From contig NC_133547.1 in NCBI RefSeq assembly GCF_048773025.1, positions 3,916,001 through 3,980,000 on the forward strand: 64,000 bases of DNA, read 5' to 3'. Position numbers and translations under genes: made by a program. A model generated the notes under the pieces. It saw only the letters and a list, made by a program, of their open reading frames with translations, had not been told where the DNA came from and ran no database searches. Positions 1 through 32,203 of this stretch are shown here, in pieces. This DNA is from Camelus bactrianus. Lineage: Eukaryota; Chordata; Mammalia; Artiodactyla; Camelidae. Each line of letters starts with the position of its first letter. Position 1 is the stretch's first letter.

Positions 1-190
1 TCTCCTAAGGAGCTTTATTTGCTCCTGTGGACATGAAGAGGTCATTGAGAGGCTAAAAGCAAGGTGCTAATAAGTCATTGTCGCATTTTGGATAGTGAAC
101 TGTCATAAGGTTCTCCCTGTGTGTATACTTGTGGCAGGGGAAGGAGGCGTGTTGATTCTAAGCATTAAACAACATATTTTTATCGCACAG
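1..190 (+). other. Intron end before the start exon of gene 1
   Basis: This stretch aligns with the sequence just before the start exons of gene 2 (about 19609-19683) and gene 3 (about 44336-44412), sharing the words around 'gttgattctaagcattaaa'. It ends in a CAG acceptor at 188-190. The promoter and exon 1 of gene 1 are not in the window. Confidence 0.7.
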
Positions 191-240
191 AATAATCTTA
201 CCTGAGGAAGAAGCTCAGAGGAAGTGGAAGGAAAGAAGGA

Positions 241-255
<15 letters not shown>
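191..255 (+). CDS. Gene 1 start exon (5'UTR plus MAFSQ)
   Basis: The exon lies between an AG at 189-190 and a GT donor at 256-257 and ends in phase 0. Translation starts at ATG 241-243, giving MAFSQ, the counterpart of the MALSQ or MALPQ that opens many KRAB proteins. In genes 2 and 3 the matching exon has a second ATG 57 bases upstream in frame. In gene 1 that position reads 'cttacctgagg' and has no ATG, so the short start is the only one available. Confidence 0.78.
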
Positions 256-8735
<8,480 letters not shown>

Positions 8736-8830
8736 AATGTAATGATTGACACAAAACTTGTGCAAGTATTCCAGCCTTACCCAGGCTAAGAGACTCCATC
8801 ATGGAAAAAGAAGACATACAGATGGCTGAA
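8736..8830 (+). pseudogene. Decayed finger sequence after the gene 1 stop
   Basis: After the stop the text 'aatgtaatgattgacacaaaac' and 'caagtattccagccttacccaggctaagagactcc' still resembles finger coding sequence out of frame. This implies that the ancestral array was longer. It ends where an L1 begins at about 8831. Confidence 0.55.
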
Positions 8831-9370
8831 AGGTATGTAAAATGATGCGCAACATCACTAGCCATCGTGGACATTCAGACCAAATCCACTATGAGATGTC
8901 ACCTCACACCTGTCGGAATGGCTGTCAACAAAAAGACAACAAATAACAAGTGATGGTGAAGATGAGGAATTCTCATGCACTTTTAGTAGGACTGTAAATT
9001 GGTGCAACAACTATGGAAAACTATATAGTGGTACCTCAAAAAATTAAAAATAGGGGAGGAGGGTATAGCTCAGTAGTAGAGTGCATACTTAGCATGTAGC
9101 ACAAGGTCCCAGGTTCAATACACAGTACCTCCACTAAAAATAACTAAATACACCTAATTAACTACCCCCCAAATAAATAAATAATTTTTAATTGAAAATA
9201 GAACTGCCCTATGGTTCAGCAGTTGCACATCTGGATATTTTCTTAATAATACTAATTTGAAAAAATACATGCACACCATTGTTCATTGTACCATTATTTT
9301 TAATAGCCAAGAGGTGCAAGCTACCTAAATATCAACTGATAGGTGAGTAGATAAAATGTGGGCGGTGTGT
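8831..9370 (+). mobile_element. LINE-1 3' portion, sense, split by a SINE
   Basis: The sense strand matches the end of L1 ORF2 and its 3' part ('aacatcactagccatcgtgg', 'acacctgtcggaatggctgt', 'accattatttttaatagcca'). The element is interrupted at 9054-9190 by a SINE, with L1 text resuming at 'aaaatagaactgccctatgg'. It lies directly behind the fingers and probably replaced the original 3' end of gene 1. Confidence 0.8.
9054..9190 (+). mobile_element. Vic-1-type tRNA-derived camelid SINE
   Basis: The head has a clear A box (tagctcagtagtagagtgc) and B box (ggttcaatac), followed by 'cagtacctcc' and an AAATA tail. The flanks attaaaaatag (9043-9053) and attgaaaatag (9191-9201) form an imperfect target-site duplication inside the host L1. 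This family marks the window as camelid. Confidence 0.9.
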
Positions 9371-9414
9371 GTGTGTGTTTATATGGGAAAAGCTTAATGT
9401 TGGCTTCCCAATTT

Positions 9415-10330
9415 TGAACATCCTTGAGTTGTAATAGTTGTTACCATTAACTTATAGCCTATTATTAAAATACATTTAGAGGTGATACTAGAATATTCCC
9501 AAACTATAAGCCTTTAGTGTATCTCCCACTTTCAGGTAGGATAGCATGAATGAACAGGATCTCAAAATTGATTCTGTCATTTCTGACCCTGGTGCTAGAA
9601 TCAATACCAATATCAAAACTGGAAAATATTTTTGTTTAGATTCAGAGAGAGCTGAAGGGGAATAAATTTAAGTTAGAAAGCTGAAAGGGCGTTAGTAGTC
9701 TACCTTTCATTTGGAACAACTGGGAGACCGGCAGTGGATTACATGAAATAGTATACTCTAGGGATGAATTAAGTAAACTGGTATTTGTCTCTTCACGTTA
9801 TTCTTGAGTACTTTGTCATTTAATATCATTAATAAGGGATATTTTTTATTTGTTCTGCAAATGTTTTCTCTAATGTCTTTTCCCTTTACCTGTTTTTGAG
9901 GTGTGAATATGAAATTCAAAATTACCATTTTTTATTAAAATTATGGTGGCCATTTAATACAATTAGCCAGTAGTATTTGGGGGTAACTCCTGGGATTATT
10001 GTTACCATGGAAACAAAACGTAATAATGAGAAGGGTTTTGCCCCCTCACACTGCGCTCTTAGTCACACAGCAGCCGTGTTGCTGTAAGGACACTGAAGAC
10101 TAAGTGGAGGCTCACGGAGCTGGCGGGGCAGAGGACCCGTCACAGCCCACACTGCACCCTCTGCACTTCCTGTCAGGTGGGAATGATAAACCTACTTCTC
10201 TCCTGTGTTCCGGGTGGCCTGTCACTCACAAAAGGAAACCATCCTACCTGACAAGATTATTACTTTGTGTTGGGAGCAGAATGGAGCATCTGGGAGGGAA
10301 CTTTGAACTTTAAGTTTTGTGGCTTAGAAA
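9415..10330 (+). repeat. Duplicated intergenic block, copy 1
   Basis: The block aligns in the same order with 35690-36560. Shared phrases include 'ttaaaatacatttagaggtg', 'gccatttaa', 'agtcacacagcagcc' and 'ctgcaccctctgcacttcct'. It lies 3' of gene 1, just as the second copy lies 3' of gene 2, so it marks one edge of the tandem unit. A short GT run lies just upstream at 9366-9379. Confidence 0.8.
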
Positions 10331-10446
10331 AACTTTATGAAAACAGCCTTTCATTGATGAAATGTTTAGCACGTGTGACCTAAAATTCACAAGGCGTGAA
10401 CAAAATACATCTGAGAATGTATGACAAATATTCACAACATTAGCTT

Positions 10447-10968
10447 GTAAGCGCCGGGCGGGGAGAGAGGGCCTTCGGCCCTGGGGCACGCTGGGGGCCG
10501 GCGCATGGGCTGCCGGGAGTGGGCGGAGCACGGCACGCAGGCGCATTGAAGGGCAGAGGCAGCACCGCCGAGATGCGCGTGTTTCTCACGGTGGGCGCCG
10601 GGAGAGCGCCATCTTCACTGACGCCAAGGAGTGCAGGGCATCCTCAGGCATCTGCCAGACAAGCAGCGGCTGCACAAGGACGGCCAGTTTCTGGACGACG
10701 GCAAGACCGTGGGTGAGTGTGGCTTCACCAGCCAGACAGCACGGCCGCAGGTCCCAGCCACCGTGGGGCTCGCCTTCCGGGCAGAAGCAGCCCTGGAGTC
10801 CCTGTGCGTGGAGCCCTTTTGCCGCCAGCCCCAGCTGCCGGACGTGATGGAGCCGCAGGACTCAGGAAGCAGCGCCAGCGAACAAGCTGTGCAGTGAGAG
10901 CCCCCTCTCCCGCCAACTGCCAGCACCCCCCCACCAGTAAAAGAGATGTGGGTATCAAAAAAAATCGA
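10447..10968 (+). pseudogene. Processed pseudogene of elongin B (ELOB)
   Basis: The 118-aa elongin B protein, a subunit of elongin and of VHL/SOCS-box ubiquitin ligases, is recognisable without introns. From 10631 the frame carries [41 protein letters not shown] and EQAVQ, ending at stop 10895-10897. The expected start is ATG 10573 (MRVFLT for MDVFLM). About 30 bases of the early coding region are missing after 'gacgccaaggag' and the frame is shifted there, so no full protein can be made. A GC-rich 5'UTR precedes it and a short A-run (10957-10964) follows. The duplicated interval near 36.6 kb has no copy, so it was probably inserted after the duplication. Confidence 0.9.
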
Positions 10969-10969
10969 T

Positions 10970-13900
10970 GCCACAAGTATAATCGCAGTTTTGATAGATC
11001 ACAGCCTACTCATCTATGGATTTATGCATTGCAGTAGCTTCTTTGCACTGATAAAATGCATCCATTCATTCTGTCAGTGAACGATTCTAATCATTGACAG
11101 TATAGCAGGGAATCCATGCCTATCTTCAAGTAGCTTATATTATATAAGGGGAAATCAGCAATAATTAAAATATGATGGTGATTAAGTGTACGTGTACAAT
11201 GGTAGAGTGAAAGGGACCCTAATTTAAAGTATGTTCAGGAAATGCCCATAGGATAAGGTGATATTTAAGCAGAATCATTAACTGAAAGTGTGTCATGCAG
11301 ATACAAATGGGGAAGGGCAGTTGTGTGGGGAAAAAATAGGAGAAAATTGTCAGGATGGGAACGTGCCTACAAGATGGAGGAATATCCACAGCTAGTGTGT
11401 GGCTTCATGGGGCATGATGTTCAGTTTCTATTGGAGACATTTAAAATATGGAGACTTCTTCTAGTCAGAATTTCTTTTTTATTCTTTAGGACTTAAGAAG
11501 CAATCCTATATAAACTGGCTGTTTATATAGCCTTTTTCATGAACTTTAAAGTTGGGGGTGGGGGGTGTTTGGAAACTCCAATCTCTAGCCAGTTGGTCAG
11601 AAGCACAGGTGACAACTTGGACTTGTCACTGGCTACTGAAGTGTGTTGCGGTGAGGGGGAGGGAGATCAGTCTTGTGGGATCTGATACTATGTCTGAAAA
11701 GTGTCAGAATTGAGTTGAACTGTAGGACTCCCAGCTGGTGTCATATACAATTGTTCGTTGTGGAGAAAATGTCTACATATCTGTTGACTGGAAGTGTCAG
11801 AAGTGAAGCATTGTCTGTGAGTGTGGTGGCAGTGTGAGACAGAGGAAGGACACACAATAGGAAGCACTGGGTCTTTTCCTCCACAGGAGGAAGAAAACTT
11901 TATAAGAAACTCCACCTTGCAAGAGGATTTTATGCAGCCTTTCAAAGTCCATGTAGTACTTTACCAAGACAAACCATTCTTGTCTTGGTAAATTTTAAAA
12001 GAATCCAAGTTATACAAAATATCTGTATAACCATAATGTTATTAAAATAGAAATAAATAACAGAAAAATCCCTGGAAAATCAAATATTTGGAAAAATAAT
12101 GACCTACTTGTGACTAATCGTGGGACAAAGATGAAATTAAAAAGGAAATGGGAATGTATTTTGAATTGAATGAAAATGGAAACAATGTATCAACATTTCT
12201 AATTTGCCACTAGCGCAGGACCCTTGGAGAAAGGATAGCAATTCAACAGAACACTGAAAGCCTGAAGTCTCTTTCATTTTCTTGTTTGCTTGGGTTTTTT
12301 GGCCAACAGTGTGAACTTCCTCTTCCTGTTTGTAAAGAGAGTTAAGCCATTAACTGAGCTCATCCAGATCTGAGGCTTGCATACTCAAATGAAGGCAGCA
12401 CCATGTAAGAAGGTAAGTAACTTGAGGTTATTTACAAATACTTGATCATGAAGAGCCAGTTGGAAATGTTGTAACTGGGAACACATAGTCCATTGAGAGG
12501 AGTTAGACAATGAAAAGTAATATATTTGTAGGTGAATTAAAAATAAATGGATATTCTAATGGAAAGAGTGAATATATAATAGAAGGAATGATGGTAATAA
12601 CCTAGGAAAGGAATTCTTAAATCAAGATTTCAAAGGTGGAATAATTACTGGAGATAATGAGCTCCTACCTGTAACCTTGAATTTGAGAGTTGAAGGTGGG
12701 TGAGAAAAAAAGGGAAACGTTATTAAAAGTGCTCTCTGGAGGTTTTCTATGGTAACAGATATCCCTGAATTCCCCTTGGCTTATAACAACAAACATTTGT
12801 TTCTGCCTCATATTATATCTTTTATTATTCACTTCTAGCTTTTTCTGTAATTTGATTCTGGGATTCAGGGTAAAATTCCAGTGGATTAAAATTCCAGTGT
12901 ATCTGGGCTGTACCTTTCTTGCAGCAGAGAGAAGAGAAGGTTTGAAAAAGCAAACAAAAGCTTTGAAAGCTTTCATTTAAAGTTGAAACATGCCCATCCA
13001 CTCACACCAAGTGAGCCAAGGAACTCGCAAAGCCAAGCCTTCCCTGTTAATTTCGGTAAGACTTGTGAGAGCCTCCTTGTTTACTTAGGACCCAGCGAAA
13101 TACAGATCCTCCAAATCCCCATCCTTTGCCTTATCAGTGATTGTCCTCACTCATTAATGGGAAGAATACTTCTTAGCATGATTTCATCAAACATTACTTA
13201 GCTTCTCTCAGCCCTCATGGCCTTGGAATTTGGGGGCACTCTTGAGCACTGTAATTCAGAACTACCTCGCTCCCATACCACTTTTCCCCCAGAAGTGGGT
13301 ACGTTCAGGGTAAAATATTCCCTGAGTTGTGCCACCTACTCATCCAGTCCCCCATACGGGATTTTTTTGTAGCCCTGTTTACCCCTCGGTATAAAAGAAA
13401 AGCTCTTTTGTGTCACACTTTTGAGACATCTGCAGATTTTGTAGTTAGAGCATTGTCTCTATGGTAATAATCCTTTGGAATAAAATATCTCCTTACCTAA
13501 GATTGACTGGGGAATATTTTAGTCATTCATCTGTGTTTGAAAATGTATATACTATATAATTTTCTAGCACAGGGTTTAATATATATACACAGGTCAAACT
13601 AGATCCTTGTGTTTTTCACATTTTAAGTCCTTAATAATTTACATCTATTTCATAATATTACAGGAGCCATGGGTCAAAATCTTCCATGATTGAAGAAGTC
13701 CTTTCTTCCCCCTTGTGAATATGTTCATTTTGCTGCCTTAAAATTACACAAGTAACACAATTCCCTGTAAACAAGATGGATTCATGACTTGCACCTGTAA
13801 TTAATTGACTTCTCCGCTACTGTTCTGTGCTTAAAGAAAAGTTCCCCATCGACTCATTTCCTTGTTTGGAATCATGGAAGTCTGTGTGGGAAGTTGTTTC

Positions 13901-14820
13901 TTGCCAACATGGCTAGTTAGCAGTATTGCATAATACAGAGTAATCTACCTTATAAAGATCCCAAAATCTATCCCCCTCACCCCACCTTTTTAAAATGTGA
14001 TGATGTATCTTCTTGTATTCATATGTGTGCCACATCAGGACATTCTCCTCAGTTAACCTGAAAATATTTTATATAGGCTATTTTCCCTACAAACATGTTC
14101 ATATTTCAAGGGGTTGCCATTCCTCTATTGTAGATGAAATCTTCCACTTGTAAGGATATGAGAAAATATTCTTTGTAGTAGATGTGAGCTAACAGATATT
14201 GCCATAAAAATTAGTGTAGAAATGAATTTATTGGATATTTGATAATCTAGTTTTACTTTCTTTAGGGTTCATCTAAAAGAATATACCTTCTTACTAAATG
14301 CCTTATATTGCAAAATGATTATTCTTTAGGTGAAAATATATCCCAAATTTGTCTGTATACTTACAGGATTGTTATTCACACCTGACAGAATGTGCATAAA
14401 TGGAAAACAGAGCTAAAATACATTACGATTTTCAAATGAAAAGTAAAGTTTCTAATACTTTCAAACTGAACGTACAGATAATTTGGAATTATAATATATT
14501 TAGATAGTATTGACTTAAGCATATTAGGATGTAAACAAGTTTTTTTTCTGAACAGTATTTGAAGGTAATTTATCACAAGTGTAAATAGAATAACTCATAA
14601 AGACAAATGCAATTCTTATCAATTATAAAAAAATTCTTCTGTGCCTTCTCTTTTTATTGTATCTATATGAGATGACAGATGCTAACTAAACTTATTGTGG
14701 TAATCATTTCACAATATATGTAAGTCAAACCATTATGTTGTACACTTTAAAAGTATACACTGATGTATATTAATTATATCTGAATTAAACTGGGGAAGAG
14801 AGTCAGTTTTAAAAAGGCAA
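10970..14820. other. Gene 1 to gene 2 intergenic stretch without genes
   Basis: No coding sequence or known element stands out apart from the repeat at 11555-11835. The open frames here, all under 110 codons, have no family features. The 12000-12460, 12600-13500 and 13700-14700 parts are AT-rich and unassigned; some may be decayed L1. Confidence 0.5.
11555..11835 (+). repeat. Medium-reiterated repeat, 3' part; possible LTR-type fossil
   Basis: The text 'ttggtcagaagcacaggtga', 'cttgtgggatctgatac' and 'gactcccagctggtgtca' belongs to a common old mammalian repeat. Its earlier part is present at 25050-25690 and its start at 37010-37260. I cannot name the family with certainty. The copy is an incomplete fossil. 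Confidence 0.5.
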
Positions 14821-14824
14821 ATAA

Positions 14825-15400
14825 TTGGAACACCTTAGCAAAAAGAAAGAAAGAACAGTGCAATTTATAACTTTTTTCTTAATTCCTAGGTTTAAAGTTA
14901 TGGTTAGTGACCTAAATTACCATAACTGTTTAATCCTCCAGTCTGAGACCTCAGGTCTTGTCCCCGAGTCTCTGGAACTGAGCACACTGTTAAGCTGGCC
15001 TCCTGTAGTGAATGGGGAATGGAGATGTTTTGTGGCGTCTCAGTATGAAACTGCCCATTTTCCGCAGGGAGAGTTTTTTATTTCACATTCTAGTTTGCAT
15101 CGCTACAAAGACAACTCCAGTTCTTGTTTACTAAAACTGCTTAAATTAAGTCTAACTGCAGGAAATGTGCCTGGATCCAACCACATCGTTCATATAAAAG
15201 AGAATATACTTTTAAATATATTTATATTTTATAACGGAGATCCCAGTTCGTAGACCTCTGAATCGCTTCAGCCTCACTAGCAACCCACTGGCACAAACAG
15301 CTTTTGACTAAACTGTTTTCAACTTAAGAGAAAAACATGTAGTTTCATTATAAGTGTTCCACACAACTGCAAGCTTTAGAGTTACAGTTAAAGACAGTAA
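14825..15400 (+). repeat. Duplicated promoter-upstream block, copy 1
   Basis: The block aligns with 40145-40560: shared pieces include 'gacctaaatt', 'aggtcttgtcccc', 'gagagttttttatttc' against 'gagagttttgtatttc', and 'aaacagcttttt' against 'aacagctttt'. It is conserved between the units directly upstream of the two CpG promoters. The 142-aa open frame at 14825-15253 is not retained in the second copy and looks like chance. Confidence 0.7.
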
Positions 15401-15623
15401 CTTAATCTAAGGAGGTAGCAACCGCTGCATCACAAGGCGTGAAAGACACGCTAGCATTTCTAAATCCGAAGCTACGCCCTCGCAGCAGGGCGGAGGGACG
15501 CGCAGGTCCCGCCCCATGCCCCGACCCTCGGTGCTCCTCGCGCTCCCTGCGCTCCCTCCTCGCCCCCGCCCCACTCCCTGCGCTCCCTTCGGCCCCGCCC
15601 CCCGGAAATCCCGCCTCTAACAC

Positions 15624-15635
15624 TGCGCGTGCGCA
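15624..15635. promoter_or_regulatory. NRF1 binding site (tgcgcgtgcgca)
   Basis: The minus-strand reading tgcgcacgcgca fits the NRF1 consensus YGCGCAYGCGCR at every position. It sits at the expected core-promoter position of gene 2. The aligned gene 3 promoter has tgcgcgccccca at 40754-40765 and no longer fits. Confidence 0.7.
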
Positions 15636-15649
15636 GTTTCCAAAGGACC

Positions 15650-15801
15650 CGGAAACGGAGAGCGCAGAGAGAAGGTCATACAGCAGAGCGCAAGTTCCTC
15701 CTTTCTGATGTAAATCTGTGCTGCGCGGTCCCCCTTCCTCCGTCCTCAGGGTGTGGGAGTCACTGCGGACCTAAAATCCCAGCACCCGGCCCTCCGGCCA
15801 C
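15650..15801 (+). other. Predicted noncoding exon 1 of gene 2
   Basis: A near-perfect splice donor, c|GTAAGT, at 15802-15807 follows the core promoter. The exon is taken from just past the NRF1 and GGAA motifs to this donor; the 5' edge is a guess. The next exon would be 19684-19774. The donor is disrupted in the gene 3 copy. Confidence 0.55.
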
Positions 15802-16239
15802 GTAAGTCCGGACGGCGCCGCTCCAGGTCGGGGATCTTTTCCTTTGGGCTTGAAACCGCTCTGAGGCTGGTTCCTGCCCTTGGTTTTTCTGCCTTTTGAC
15901 ACTGCCTTTCCTGATATTTTCCTGCTCAGAACCCTGTACTTCCTCCGCCCCCTTCCGTGTAACGTCCTCTTCCGCGAGGTGGACTCACGCCCCCAGCCTC
16001 GCCCTCTCGGCCCCTGGAGGGCAGCGCCGGCCGCCCCGCTCCCGTGAGGCCGCGTCTTCTCCCGGGTCCCGGGATTCTGGGGAGCCCCTCCCTCTCTTGG
16101 GTTCCCCTCCCTCCCAGCCCCTCTGTCCCCGCGTCCTCTTCAGGCCGGTCCTTCTGCTCCGTGCGCCTCCCCCTTTGTAGTCAGCCCTTCCCCACCCCGC
16201 GTGGGGGGAGGTGACCTGGGCCAGCCGTGTGACCCCCCC

Positions 16240-18430
16240 GGTATTGTTACGTCCCACATTCCAAACGTCTGGAAAATGTGTTCTTCCGGGAGAGAGAACA
16301 ACTTACTTAGTCGCCATCCCTGTAAATATGTGGGCGAGGGGGATCAGGAAAAGCAGAGACAGAGAGCGGCTGACAGAGAAATGGAAAAACTGAGGAGGAA
16401 AAAAAGAATAAGAACAAATGACAACGTAGAAGATGGGTGAGGGCCTATTCGGTACTTGGTAAGGATGTCAGTGATCTAACAGTTGAAAACTAGTTTAGTC
16501 AGTCAGTCTAATAATCTGTTTTCTTCCCTTTTAGGTGACCTATTAAAATGGTGAGCTGTGAGCTACTAAGTAGATTTTCCCCTCAAGTCCCTCTTGACTG
16601 TTCTCTGCAAATGGTGAAGGATGGGCAGGATTAACCTGAAACCTTTCAACAGAGTCCACCTATTCATGAAGAAGTTTACTTAGAGCTTATTTCTAAGCTG
16701 ACCTCTTTCAGTGTTTTCCCAGGAGGGCCAGCTTCTTGATCTGCCTACTGAATGCCCCAGTATCCTTCCATTTGAAGCTTGTGTGCATTCCTTTTGCAGT
16801 GCCTGTGCCCAGAGATCCCTGTGCCTTTCAGCCCTGTTTGCTCCTGCATGTGTGGAAGAGAGGAGGAAAAATAGAGGAAGTGGAGGGGAGCCTGTAGGAG
16901 TCTGCAGGAGGGATTTGGAAGTAAGTGTGGACCTCCACATGAGCCCAGTGGGTGGTGTGTGCGCCTGTCCAAAGTGTGGTTGTGGGCTGCATGGAATGGT
17001 GTGGGGTACCATAGTGTCTTAGTTTAGGTTCCCTGGAACACAGATGCTTAGACTGAGGTTTGCACGCATGGGTTTAATTGAGTGAGTCATGACCACACCG
17101 CAGGGGAATGAAGACAGTGGATTTGGCCAAGGGAAATGTGTCCTGCGATGCTGTTAGAACCAAGGAGCCCACAGGGAGCTCTCTGCGCAGGAGAGTGGGT
17201 TTCTGGGTCCTAAAGGGCGCCCAGATGTTGTCCAACAGAATCCATTCCATTCAGTGACTTCTGTGGGATCTTTTGGGATGACAAGGATCATCACACATCC
17301 CACAGAGTAACTGTAGGGAAAATACCAGAGATCATTTTGTGGGTATCCTTTGGTGTCTGAGATATTTTGAATTCCAAGTGAAGGAAGTTACAGTAGCATT
17401 TTGGAAGGTACAAAAGAGAATTTGGAGTGTTTTCTTTGAAGATATGGGGGTCTCACTGGGGCTCTTTGGAGACATCTGTCTTATTAGTAGTTTTTGGAGA
17501 TGTTTGGGCTGAGGTCCCTGAGTGACAATATGGTGTCTTGGATCTAGTGAGTCCTGCATGTCTTTGTGTGCGCTAGTCCATCTAAATGCATGAGTTATTA
17601 AGGCTGGGAATGTTTTGTGGGGCTTCATAGCAGGATGAGGGATCATTATGGGGTGTTTGGGGAGTGTGTTGGGCCCCATGAGACTTTGTTTGAATCCAGA
17701 AGGGAAACATTGAGTCTTAAGCTGCAGATGGCAGACAGGTTTAACAGGAAGGACCTGCTAGGGATGAGTCTCCGGACGCAACATGAGAGGAGCCGTAAGG
17801 CCCCACAACTTGGGGAAAAATTGTCCCAGAAATCAGGGGGCCATCAACACCCTAGTGAATTGAAGCACAAAAATGCAGCTGCTGCTTTCTTCCTGCCGGG
17901 CCAGCACTGGTTTCTCTACCGTTCCCTCCACATCTGTCCCAAAACAGCACACGCACACTCACATGCACACACACGCGCGCGCGCACACACGCTCTCTTCA
18001 GTCACAAGGCAGCTGGGGAGCAGATGAGCAAGATGTTTTAAACTAGATGTGGAAGTAATGAGGAGAGACACTATCCTGGGAAGGGAATTTGGAGACAGGA
18101 TTGGGAGCATTGTTTAGGGAGTTAGAGTCCTAGTAATTGCAGGGAAATTCAGCAAATAGAGGAAAAGCCCTGTTCACACTCACCAGGTGGCCCATGCCCA
18201 GCAGTTAATGAATAGAAAGCAGTAAGCTAAGGGGGTCACGTTATAGAAAGGAGCTTGCGTTTCTACCCAACACACTCACCCTCCACACACACATCTCTGT
18301 TGTCTTCTGTGGTATAGCGGTGATGGAACTTTCCCAATTAGGTAACTCGAGGAAGAAAAGTGTTCTCTCTCTGTGCCTCGCTTGTGTTTCCTCCCTCAAG
18401 TCTTCTAGCTTCCACTTACTGTTCTAGGGC
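16240..18430 (+). other. Gene 2 intron 1, proximal part
   Basis: No coding exon is recognised. A CA-rich microsatellite with a CG run lies at about 17942-17992. Its counterpart in gene 3 is the short CA run near 43070-43083. A 3' splice-site-like tract ends at 16533, but no exon can be defended. Confidence 0.45.
17942..17992. repeat. CA/CG dinucleotide microsatellite
   Basis: The tract mixes CA repeats with an internal (CG)5-type run: cacacacacgcgcgcgcgcacacac and neighbours, split by a few other bases. Alternating purine-pyrimidine DNA of this sort can adopt Z-DNA, which is inference only. Confidence 0.85.
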
Positions 18431-19135
18431 CTCAATGTGGAGGTTTCTTCAAAAATTAACAATAAGGCAGGGAGACAGTCTAGCCATCCCATTCTTCCTG
18501 TTTGCCCAAAGGAAACAATCATTACTTGAAAGGAGATACTCGTACTCCCATGTGCGACACTGCATTATTCATAGCAGCTAAAAAACAGGACAGTTTGGTG
18601 ACAGATAAATGTGGTATATACACTATGAACTATTATTCAGCCTTAGAAATGAAGGGTCCTGCCGTTTACGACACCGTGGATGAACGTGGAGAGCATTATG
18701 CTAAGTAGACTAAGCCAGGCAGAGAAAGACATGCAGTATAATCTCACTTACATGTGGAAACTAAGAAAGTTAAACTCATAGAACCAGAGGGTAGAATGGT
18801 GGGTACCGAGGTCTGGGAGTTGATGAGAATGGGGACATGTTGGCCAAAGGGTTTAACCTTTCAGTTGTAAAATTAGTAAGTCTGGGCATCTAATGTACAG
18901 CTTGCTGACTGTACTTAATCACACTGTGTTTCTGCATCCTTGTAATTTGCAGAGAGAGTAACACCACACAGACACAAAATGGTAATTGTGAGTTAATGGA
19001 AGTGGAAATTACTTGATTGTGATCATTGTTTCACAGCGGATAAGTCTGTCAGATAGTCACATTGTACATGTTATATGTACACCATTTTTATTCGTTTATA
19101 CCTATATTCAGTTATACCTCAGTAAAGCTGGGAAA
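18430..19135 (+). mobile_element. LINE-1 3' end, sense (copy shared with gene 3)
   Basis: The tail of ORF2 and the L1 3' region read on the + strand ('gcattattcatagcagc', 'tattattcagccttagaaat', 'tgtttcacagcgga'). The aligned copy at 43085-43880 in the gene 3 intron is in the same place and orientation. The insertion therefore predates the gene 2/gene 3 duplication. Confidence 0.8.
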
Positions 19136-19199
19136 GAAGAACGTGCCAGGTGTGCTAGGCTCACCTCCTCTTGAGTTTCACATTAGATCGATGAGGCAT

Positions 19200-19683
19200 T
19201 TTTCATATGGATGTTTTGTACCCTCAGACCAGAAATTCCCATTCAGTCTGTGTGGGGTCCAACCGCAATAATATTTAAGGGGCCCCAGTGATTCCAGTCT
19301 GGGTCCCTCACTGAGCATCCTGACTCTGAGTCCTCCCGTCCTGAGGGCTGGGATCCGGGCTGAGGGGGAGGGGGCTCCGCTCTGCGTGGGGATGGATCAG
19401 GGCCTGGTCTGTGACCTGAAGGGGGCTGTCGCGTCCAGCTGAGGCGCCCACTGCTGCCGTGTAGGGGAGGGTCTCACTGGGGGGGGGAGGGTGATCTCAG
19501 GACAGTGTGGGGAAACTCCCATGTTGTTCTGTGTGTGGAGCTTCCTGTCGCGAGTCCCTCCTGTGACAGTGGGCAGCAGAGTCCCTCCTGTTCCACGTGC
19601 TGAGGTCTCCCCTGTGTGTGTGGTTGTGGCACAGGGAGGGCTGTGTTGGTTCTCAGCATTAAGCAGCATCTTCTAACTTTCAG
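19200..19683 (+). repeat. Block conserved before the start exons of genes 2 and 3
   Basis: About 480 bases align closely with 43940-44412, including 'gagcatcctgactctgagtc', 'ggctgaggggga' and 'tctgtgacctgaag'. It ends in the polypyrimidine tract and CAG acceptor of the start exon. It is one of the best-preserved intronic parts of the two units. Confidence 0.8.
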
Positions 19684-19702
19684 GATTGACTTCTGAAGAC
19701 TC

Positions 19703-32203
<12,501 letters not shown>

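Larger units (their letters stand above)
15470..16230 (+). promoter_or_regulatory. CpG-island promoter of gene 2
   Basis: The stretch is sharply GC- and CpG-rich against an AT-rich background and has GC-box-like elements (ccccgccc, cccgcctc). It aligns with the gene 3 promoter at 40640-41350 over most of its length. A perfect palindromic NRF1 site lies at 15624-15635, with a GGAA core (cccggaaac) 13 bases beyond it. TATA-less CpG promoters are typical of KRAB zinc-finger genes. Open frames on both strands here are composition artefacts. Confidence 0.8.

Noticed and set aside
9060-9125. tRNA gene with A and B boxes (also at 730 and near 56870 and 56990)
   Set aside because: The heads belong to dispersed tRNA-derived SINEs with tails and target duplications. 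No cloverleaf with paired acceptor stem is kept.
14825-15253. 142-codon frame upstream of the gene 2 promoter
   Set aside because: The duplicated block at 40145-40560 does not keep it, so there is no sign of selection on a protein.
15439-16257. Frames on both strands over the CpG island at the gene 2 promoter
   Set aside because: They are explained by GC-rich composition, differ from the aligned gene 3 promoter and have no domains.
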